Made by a program: the position numbers and the translations under genes
Notes under the pieces: model-generated
What the model was told of the DNA's origin: nothing
Databases searched by the model: none
What the model saw: the letters and a program-made list of their open reading frames with translations, nothing else
Shown: positions 44,071-50,009 of the stretch, one piece after another
How the letters are laid out: each line of letters begins with the position of its first letter
How positions within the stretch are numbered: position 1 is the first letter of the stretch
From: CAZOZP01 sp964584325
Lineage (GTDB): Bacteria; Bacteroidota; Ignavibacteria; Ignavibacteriales; Melioribacteraceae
Length of the DNA stretch: 50,009 nucleotides
Reading direction: 5' to 3'
Assembly: GCA_964584325.1 (NCBI GenBank)
Contig: CAZOZP010000022.1
Location: forward strand, 1-50,009

Positions 44071-45197
44071 TTGCTTTTCCCTCTATAAATTTCCAGAAGT
44101 CTTTCAGCAGCAGCAGTTGGTAATATTCTGGAATCCAGAACATCTTGCTTTAAACCAGAAATATTGGATTTCACCGCAGAATTATTGTAGAACTCATTTT
44201 TCAACTCTTCTTCGATCATCGAGAAAGTCCATTCAATAGCCTGCTGCCGTCTTCTTTCTTCAAATCCTCCGTTTGCAACTGTAATGTCTTTAAATTTGAG
44301 AATCATTTTCCATATTTCAGGAATCCCGGTTCCTAAAACAGCCGAGCATAAATGAGCCTTCGAAACCCATCCCTTCGATGCCGGCATTAGATAATGAAGT
44401 GCGTTTGAGTATTCAGCTTTAGCCATTTTAGCTTTTTGTTCCATTTCACCGTCTGCTTTGTTTACAAGAAGTGCGTCAGCAATTTCAATTACACCCTTTT
44501 TAATACCCTGAAGTTCGTCACCTGCACCGGGAATCATTACAAGCAGAAAAAAATCTACCATCGAGCGAACCGTTATTTCACTTTGGCCTACACCCACTGT
44601 TTCAATTAGTATAACATCAAATCCCGCTGCTTCGCAAACAAGAATTGTTTCTCTGCTTTTTCTTGTTACACCTCCTAAAGTTCCGCCGGACGGCGATGGT
44701 CTTATAAAACAGTTTGCTTCTCGAGAGAGTTTTTCCATTCGTGTTTTATCTCCGAGAATACTCCCGCGGGTAACAGTGCTACTGGGATCAACAGCTAGCA
44801 CCGCAACTTTTAATCCTAATCCGATAAGATACAATCCGAGTGCTTCAATCAATGTACTTTTTCCTGCACCGGGTACTCCTGTAATTCCTATTCTCAGAGA
44901 GCCTCCTGTATTTGGCATGAGTTTTCCCAGTACCTGCCTTGCAAGATTTCTGTGGGATTCCGAATTGCTTTCAATAAGAGTAATTGTACGAGCAAGCATC
45001 ACTCTGTCATTTGCCCTAACCCCTTCCGCATAATCATCCGGTGTGTATTCCTTTCTCTTAGATATTTTCTCTCCTGAAGATTTGAAAGAAGTCTTTTCAT
45101 TTGTTTTATCAATTCCTTTTACCACTCTAACGGCAAATTCATCTCCGGCATTATCAGGATGCCAATCCGGTCTGTATTTATTATTATTTTCAGACAT
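44067..45197 (-). CDS. meaB: MeaB-type GTPase, methylmalonyl-CoA mutase chaperone
   Basis: A G3E-family GTPase. P-loop GITGVPGAGKSTLIEALG, Mg-binding AVDPSSTVTRGSILGDKTRM, FIRPSPSGGTLGGVTRKSR, ETVGVGQSE and the base-specificity VNKAD are all present. MeaB protects and reloads the B12-dependent mutase. The mutase genes are not in the window. The frame runs to a TTG at 45224; ATG at 45197 (MSENNNKYRP) is used here, and ATG 45209 is also possible. First gene of a three-gene operon. Confidence 0.93.
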   Translation of the reverse strand: MSENNNKYRPDWHPDNAGDEFAVRVVKGIDKTNEKTSFKSSGEKISKRKEYTPDDYAEGVRANDRVMLARTITLIESNSESHRNLARQVLGKLMPNTGGSLRIGITGVPGAGKSTLIEALGLYLIGLGLKVAVLAVDPSSTVTRGSILGDKTRMEKLSREANCFIRPSPSGGTLGGVTRKSRETILVCEAAGFDVILIETVGVGQSEITVRSMVDFFLLVMIPGAGDELQGIKKGVIEIADALLVNKADGEMEQKAKMAKAEYSNALHYLMPASKGWVSKAHLCSAVLGTGIPEIWKMILKFKDITVANGGFEERRRQQAIEWTFSMIEEELKNEFYNNSAVKSNISGLKQDVLDSRILPTAAAERLLEIYRGKSK

Positions 45198-45342
45198 AAT
45201 TATTACCATTTTTTCTGTCTGCAATAATAATAATTAACCTGCCTAAATTCTATAATTCTCTTTTATTTCAATTATTATTTGAGTAACTGAAAATTTTCAT
45301 TTATTTTTATTTAGTGGTTTTCAATAACAATAAGGCAATAAA

Positions 45343-45816
45343 ATGGACGAATTACAAAAGCAGCAAATAATTGACGACGAACATCTCAGACTTTTGCGTA
45401 TCGGATATTTAATTTTAGGCGGGATGTCCGGTTTTATGATTTTAATTCCGCTCGTATATGTATTTATAGGATTCTTTTTCCTTTCTAACACAAGTATGCC
45501 TATTAATGAGTTTGACGCTGAGATGCCTGCAGAAATGCTTGGTTATATTTTTATTACAATAGGAATTGCAATAAGCGTTATCCTGATAATTGCAACCGTG
45601 ATAAACCTTTACACAGCCCGAGCATTAAGAATTAGAAAACAAAGGATGGTTATTCTTATTTCTGCCGGAATGTCATGCTTTAATATTCCCTGGGGCACAG
45701 CATTAGGAATCTTAACTTTTGTCACACTAAACCGTGAAAGCGTTAAAGTATTGTTTGAGAATACTGTTCAGAATCATAAACCTGAAACTGAGATAAAGTC
45801 ATACTCTGAACAATAG
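45343..45816 (+). CDS. Small membrane protein with three helices
   Basis: A 157-residue protein with transmembrane helices at about 20-48, 68-92 and 104-124. The central loop is acidic (NEFDAEMPAEML) and the last loop has TARALRIRKQRMV. This arrangement recurs in short Bacteroidota membrane proteins of unknown role. No family is named with confidence. Confidence 0.7.
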   Translation: MDELQKQQIIDDEHLRLLRIGYLILGGMSGFMILIPLVYVFIGFFFLSNTSMPINEFDAEMPAEMLGYIFITIGIAISVILIIATVINLYTARALRIRKQRMVILISAGMSCFNIPWGTALGILTFVTLNRESVKVLFENTVQNHKPETEIKSYSEQ

Positions 45817-45824
45817 CAATTATC

Positions 45825-45866
45825 GGCGTTATTTAGGTAATTTTGTCATATTTACTAAATAACGCC
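45825..45866 (+). terminator. Long hairpin terminator
   Basis: GGCGTTATTTAG (45825-45836) and CTAAATAACGCC (45855-45866) form a perfect 12-bp stem with an 18-base loop, 9 bases after the stop codon of the small membrane protein. Confidence 0.7.
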
Positions 45867-46170
45867 AATCATATTATTTATTTCCCTAACATTATTAGAA
45901 GTTCATTCCCCATTATTATTATAACACTCTGCTATCCTTTTCTAACTCTTTACATATTATGCATTTGCACTAATTAATATTCATTATTATTAATAATTTT
46001 TCTTGCAAATTATTAATTTTGTACTTAGTTTTTAATAAGGCAACTTAATCATTACTCATTCATTCACGCTACGGTGTCTGCCAAAATAACAGTACCCGGA
46101 AATTTAGAGGTACGCAATATCGGGCATAATTCCGGGTTAACAAAAGTTCAATTTTCATAATGGAGGTTTA
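45867..46170. other. Leader region of the amylase gene
   Basis: About 300 bases, very AT-rich at first. A TAATTTTG at 46014-46021 matches the -7 TAnnTTTG element, without a clear -33 partner. An 8-bp inverted repeat ACCCGGAA (46094-46101) and TTCCGGGT (46130-46137) lies in the predicted leader and could be an operator or RNA structure. GGAGG (46162-46166) is a good ribosome site for the ATG at 46171. No named riboswitch is recognised. Confidence 0.4.
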
Positions 46171-47547
46171 ATGAAAAATATCTTTCGCTTTCAAGTTTTA
46201 GTGTTAGCAGCAGTTTTTGTTCTTTCCCTTTCCGGCTGTGCCGATGCTGTTGATCCTGTTCAGAAACAGGATGTAAATACTGAAGCTGCTTCTTTAGATA
46301 AGACGCCCGGAATAGGCGGACCTATCATGATGCAGGCTTTCTACTGGGATGTTCCTGCCGGCGGTAATTGGTGGAACACGGTAAAAGGTAAACTTTCCGC
46401 ATGGAATAATGCAGGTATTTCTTGTATCTGGCTTCCTCCTGCAAGCAAAGCACAGAACGGAGCTTACTCAATGGGTTATGACCCGATGGATTATTATGAC
46501 TTTGGTAATTATAGTCAAATGGGATCAACTGAAACCAGGTTTGGTTCAAAAACCGAACTTACCAGTTTGATTACAACTGCTCATAATTATCAGATCAGCG
46601 TCTATGCAGATATTGTGATCAACCATAACAGCGGCGGTGCTTCTGAATGGAATCCTTTCGCTAATGCAAACACCTGGACAAAATTCGTTCCTAAATCAGG
46701 TAAATTTAACCGTTCCTATTATGACTTCCACCCGAATGATTATCATCGTAATGACGCCGGTGCTTTCGGGGGTTTCCCTGATCTTTGCCATCATAAATCT
46801 TATGTTCAGGACTGGCTCTGGAAACGTTCAGATGCAGTTGGCAAATACTACAAAAATACAATGAAATTCGACGGCTGGAGATTTGACTACGTAAAAGGAT
46901 TTGATCCTTGGGTAGTTAAAGACTGGGTTAATAATGTTGGCGGATTTGCTGTAGGCGAAAACTGGGATAGTAATGCCGGAACACTTAAATGGTGGGTTGA
47001 CGCTACTGGCAGAACTTCTTCAGCATTCGATTTTGCATGCTACTATGCTATGGACAGAGCTTTTGATAACAATAACTTAGCTGAACTCCAGAATTCCGAT
47101 ATGCTCTGGAAACGCGATGCTTATAAAACAGTTACTTTCGTTGCAAACCATGATACTGACATCATCTGGAATAAACTATTAGCTTACGCATATATCTTCA
47201 CACACGAAGGTATTCCTTGTATTTTCTACAGAGATTATGAAGAATGGCTCGATAAAAACAAAATGAATAATCTTATCTGGATTCACAGGAATAAAGTAAG
47301 CGGTTCTACTTCAATATTATATTCTGATAATGACGAGTATCTCGCAAGAAGAAACGGTTCACCCGGTATCGTAGTTTACATCAACAATTCCAGCTCTTGG
47401 CAGGAAAGATGGATTCAAACTAACTGGGCAAGCACAAGAATTAAGGATTACACCGGACATTCAAGCTGGCAGCCTGTTACACAGGGCGACAAATGGGTTA
47501 AAATCCAGGCCCCTCCGAAAAGTTATACCATCTGGTCAAAAGTATAA
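46171..47547 (+). CDS. GH13 alpha-amylase, lipoprotein
   Basis: A 458-residue enzyme with lipobox LSGCA (Cys23), so likely anchored to the outer membrane. The GH13 barrel has all catalytic parts: ADIVINHNS (region I), GWRFDYVKG with nucleophile Asp239 (region II), AVGENWDS with acid/base Glu263 (region III) and FVANHDTD with Asp328 (region IV). A short C-terminal beta domain follows. It resembles plant/archaeal-type amylases. It cuts internal alpha-1,4 bonds of starch or glycogen and complements the GH31 enzyme. Confidence 0.93.
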   Translation: MKNIFRFQVLVLAAVFVLSLSGCADAVDPVQKQDVNTEAASLDKTPGIGGPIMMQAFYWDVPAGGNWWNTVKGKLSAWNNAGISCIWLPPASKAQNGAYSMGYDPMDYYDFGNYSQMGSTETRFGSKTELTSLITTAHNYQISVYADIVINHNSGGASEWNPFANANTWTKFVPKSGKFNRSYYDFHPNDYHRNDAGAFGGFPDLCHHKSYVQDWLWKRSDAVGKYYKNTMKFDGWRFDYVKGFDPWVVKDWVNNVGGFAVGENWDSNAGTLKWWVDATGRTSSAFDFACYYAMDRAFDNNNLAELQNSDMLWKRDAYKTVTFVANHDTDIIWNKLLAYAYIFTHEGIPCIFYRDYEEWLDKNKMNNLIWIHRNKVSGSTSILYSDNDEYLARRNGSPGIVVYINNSSSWQERWIQTNWASTRIKDYTGHSSWQPVTQGDKWVKIQAPPKSYTIWSKV

Positions 47548-47558
47548 TTCACTTTCAG

Positions 47559-47581
47559 GGTTGCCTTTTAACAAGGCAACC
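47559..47581 (+). terminator. Intrinsic terminator after the amylase gene
   Basis: GGTTGCCTT (47559-47567) pairs with AAGGCAACC (47573-47581), loop TTAAC, followed by TTTATTTTTAT. The lipoprotein gene begins 29 bases later. Confidence 0.85.
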
Positions 47582-47610
47582 TTTATTTTTATCCCCAAAA
47601 AGAACTAACT

Positions 47611-48648
47611 ATGAACAAACTATTGCTTCCTTTGCTTTTTGCAGTTTTATTTTTTTCGGTATCTTGTACTGATAACAAATCTGAATATCTAAATTCAAAA
47701 TTCACCGGCGAAAGATACATTAAGTATTATTCATCTGAGAATTCATTTGAGTATAATGATGAAGACTGGCAAGCCTATTTGTATGCTGATACGAAAACCC
47801 AGAAACTCATTGTTGTTTTGTTCAGCGATAACGCTGTTCTAAATGATTCAATGAGTGCATTTTTCAAAATTCGCACTCCTGACAATATCCGTACGACACT
47901 TGTTGGCGGAAAGTCCGAAAAACATCCTGAACCTCTTGTGATTCTTGAATACACTCCCATAAACTCGCGTGATTTTTACAGGTTCACCGCTCTTCCGGGT
48001 GATTTCCTGAAACAATACGATTTGATTGTAGATCCATTTGGAGAGAAATCAGTTTCATTTTTGGCCGATTCCGGTTCATACAAAAACTATAAAGAAACTC
48101 TTGCAATTGAAGGAAAGACAACATCATACAAAATAGCTGAAGAGTCTAATCTTTTTACTGCAAATCAATTGAAATATCTGGAGAAAAATCATTTCCCCAA
48201 AGAAATTATGCATAACGGGCATCTTCATTCAATGCCGAAGGAGAAGAATCCCGGTTCTGTTAATATCTCAGACAGTGAAATTTTGATTAATGGAATTCTT
48301 ATTAAATTATTTATATATAAAATCAATAATGAAATCTTTGCCGATGTTAGACTGGTTAACCATAGCTTAACTGATGTTTTTATTGAAGAATCAGGTATTC
48401 AAATTATTACCGGGGATTCTTCTTTAACTTATGTTTCAACTGTTTCCGATGAGCAAAACAAAAGAGATATAATTACTACCGGTAATTCCCAAAAAATTGT
48501 TTTGCGTAAAAGCGACAGATTCTCAAAAATTTACAAATTTGTATTGTCAAAAGAAATTGAAAGTTTTGAACTTGACTTAAGAGGGATAAAATTTTCAATG
48601 CCGGGAAAAGCATTATTCCACAAGAACATTAAGTTTGATCAAATATAA
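47611..48648 (+). CDS. Unknown lipoprotein
   Basis: A 345-residue protein with lipobox FSVSC (Cys19). The mature region is mixed alpha/beta: the N-terminal half has an EWxY-like start (EYNDEDWQAYLYAD) and the C-terminal half is beta-rich with INGILIKLFIYKINNEIFAD. No family is recognised. It follows the amylase terminator closely, so read-through might still link them. Confidence 0.65.
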   Translation: MNKLLLPLLFAVLFFSVSCTDNKSEYLNSKFTGERYIKYYSSENSFEYNDEDWQAYLYADTKTQKLIVVLFSDNAVLNDSMSAFFKIRTPDNIRTTLVGGKSEKHPEPLVILEYTPINSRDFYRFTALPGDFLKQYDLIVDPFGEKSVSFLADSGSYKNYKETLAIEGKTTSYKIAEESNLFTANQLKYLEKNHFPKEIMHNGHLHSMPKEKNPGSVNISDSEILINGILIKLFIYKINNEIFADVRLVNHSLTDVFIEESGIQIITGDSSLTYVSTVSDEQNKRDIITTGNSQKIVLRKSDRFSKIYKFVLSKEIESFELDLRGIKFSMPGKALFHKNIKFDQI

Positions 48649-48680
48649 TTGAAAAGGGAGCCTTTTAGCTCCCTTTTCAA
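48649..48680. terminator. Bidirectional terminator
   Basis: TTGAAAAGGGAGC (48649-48661) and GCTCCCTTTTCAA (48668-48680) form a perfect 13-bp stem with a 6-base loop, between the convergent lipoprotein and glycyl-tRNA synthetase genes. Confidence 0.88.
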
Positions 48681-48694
48681 GGTAAATATGTTTC

Positions 48695-50009
48695 CTATTT
48701 AAGCTTTGAAATAAGGTGATGCAGCAATTCGCTTTTATTCACTCTTACCTGTTCCATAGAATCTCTTTCCCTTACCGTAACAGTGTTATCTTCTAATGTC
48801 TGAGTATCTATTGTAATACAGAAAGGTGTACCGGCTTCATCCTGACGGCGGTATCTGCGTCCTATTGCTCCTTTATCATCATAGAATACTTTCATAAATG
48901 GTCTGAGTTCAGCTTCAATTTCTCTTGAAATTTCCGGCATTCCGTCTTTATTGACAAGAGGAAATATTGCTGCTTTAACCGGAGCAAGTTTCGGATGGAA
49001 CTTCATCACAATTCTTGTTTCCCCGTTTACTTCTTCTTCATTGTAGGCATTTATCAGAAAAGCCATAAATGATCTGCTCGCACCTGCGGAAGTTTCTATA
49101 ATAAAAGGAGTAAATTTCTCTTTGGATTCCTCATCGAAATATTTCTGCGACTTGCCTGAGTATTCTTCGTGTCTTCTTAAATCGAAATCAGTTCTGTTAT
49201 GAATTCCTTCGATTTCTCCCCAACCGAACGGAAATGCATATTCAATATCTGTTGCTTCTTTTGCATAATGTGCAAGCTTATCGGCAGGATGGTCATGATA
49301 ACGGAGTTTCTCAGCTTCCATTCCCAGAGATTTGTACCATTCCAGTCTAGCGGCTTTCCAGTTGTCATAATGCGATTTATCTGACCCGGGTTTTACAAAA
49401 TACTGCATTTCCATTTGCTCGAATTCTCTCGTACGGAAAAGAAAATTCTTGGTATTTATTTCATTTCTGAACGCTTTGCCGATTTGTGCAATTCCAAATG
49501 GTAGTTTCTGTCTGCTGCAGTTCATTACATTCAGGAAATTAACAAAAATACCTTGGGCTGTTTCAGGACGCAAATAAACTGCATTTCCTTCTTTTTCAAC
49601 CGGCCCGATAAAAGTCTTAAACATCAGATTGAATTGACGCGGTTCTGTAAATGTAGCTTTCATACCGCAATTCGGACAAGAGGCTTCGTTAAGAAGATCA
49701 AAAGCTATCTCTTTGTTTTCGAGAATTTTTGTGTATCTTTCAGATAAATCAGGTTCACTCTCAAGGATACCAAGCAGGGTTGCAAATTTGGAAGGAGAAG
49801 AAGCTTCAAGAACTGCCCTTAATGCCGTGATCTCCTTTTCTTTTTTCTTGTCTGAAACCTGATCTCCTAAAATGTCGAGTCTGTATCTGGATTTACAATT
49901 CTTACAATCAACCATCGGATCAGAAAAATTTTCAACATGCCCTGAAGCTTCCCATACTCTGGGATGCATTAGTATTGAAGCATCAAGGCCTTCAATATCT
50001 TCGCGGTAT
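48695..50009 (-). CDS. glyS: Glycyl-tRNA synthetase, partial (5' end outside window)
   Basis: The frame is open to the window edge, and the visible part is the C-terminal 437 codons of the dimeric class II enzyme. Seen: a zinc site (DCKNCKSRY near the start, ASCPNCGMK later), motif 2 around FRNEINTKNFLFRTREFEQM, the GIHNRTDFDLRRHEEYSG insert and motif 3 ETSAGASRSFMAFL. It then has the anticodon-binding domain (LAPVKAAIFPLVNK to VRVNKSELLHHL). It charges tRNA-Gly. Do not use the ATG at 49969 as start: upstream codons continue the protein. Confidence 0.95.
   Translation of the reverse strand, partial: YREDIEGLDASILMHPRVWEASGHVENFSDPMVDCKNCKSRYRLDILGDQVSDKKKEKEITALRAVLEASSPSKFATLLGILESEPDLSERYTKILENKEIAFDLLNEASCPNCGMKATFTEPRQFNLMFKTFIGPVEKEGNAVYLRPETAQGIFVNFLNVMNCSRQKLPFGIAQIGKAFRNEINTKNFLFRTREFEQMEMQYFVKPGSDKSHYDNWKAARLEWYKSLGMEAEKLRYHDHPADKLAHYAKEATDIEYAFPFGWGEIEGIHNRTDFDLRRHEEYSGKSQKYFDEESKEKFTPFIIETSAGASRSFMAFLINAYNEEEVNGETRIVMKFHPKLAPVKAAIFPLVNKDGMPEISREIEAELRPFMKVFYDDKGAIGRRYRRQDEAGTPFCITIDTQTLEDNTVTVRERDSMEQVRVNKSELLHHLISKLK

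Overview
The window looks like a chromosomal segment of a member of the Bacteroidota/Chlorobi superphylum, most probably Ignavibacteria. Seen: a type IX secretion (T9SS) C-terminal sorting domain of the NYPNPFNPST type on a secreted glycosidase, AT-rich intergenic DNA with candidate TTG/TAnnTTTG promoters, Bacteroidota-style lipoproteins, and mainly non-Shine-Dalgarno starts. Taxonomy is inferred from protein style only.

Layout. (1) 1-8.2 kb, core genes: zinc-ribbon protein, LemA, HtpX-like protease, an ECF sigma factor with a small zinc-finger anti-sigma candidate, an MlaF-type ABC ATPase overlapping radA, then on the minus strand a coiled-coil zinc-ribbon protein, a Nif3-family protein and a BtuF-like lipoprotein. 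(2) 8243-8315, a tRNA-Lys(CUU). (3) 8272-23564, a 15.3 kb genomic island inserted in that tRNA gene. It is bounded by a 125/126-bp direct repeat (8272-8396 and 23565-23690) that carries the tRNA 3' part and its terminator, and it ends with a tyrosine recombinase (22362-23468). (4) 23.7-27.8 kb, repeats and poorly characterised exported or membrane proteins. (5) 27.9-33.9 kb, gltBD glutamate synthase. (6) 34.4-42.3 kb, aldo-keto reductase, OmpA-type protein, T9SS-exported GH31 glycosidase, TonB-dependent receptor, EamA transporter. (7) 42.3-45.2 kb, MeaB GTPase, TraB-like and radical-SAM operon. (8) 45.3-50 kb, small membrane protein, lipoprotein alpha-amylase, unknown lipoprotein, and a glycyl-tRNA synthetase running off the window.

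The island is the interesting part. At its left end is a tight three-gene minus-strand operon: a GHKL ATPase with a STAS-like N-terminus, a STAS-like DUF4325 protein and a PIN-domain nuclease. This resembles a partner-switch module wired to an RNase and is the best candidate for an undescribed defence or stress system. The middle (about 11-17.5 kb) is a run of single, same-strand, mostly unknown genes separated by related spacers. These share a 64-bp direct repeat, a recurrent 25-nt motif and at least one attC-like hairpin with consensus-fitting R'' and R' boxes, so the run looks like an integron-cassette array without an integron integrase (CALIN-like). Next comes a translationally coupled set: membrane protein, PIN-GNAT-EVE fusion and ASCH protein. 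The right end carries two small ORFs and the integrase. Decayed coding remnants inside the island point to repeated gene turnover.

Outside the island the genes are largely housekeeping: nitrogen assimilation (gltBD), DNA repair (radA), membrane-protein quality control (LemA/HtpX), extracellular alpha-glucan breakdown (GH31, GH13) and outer-membrane uptake.
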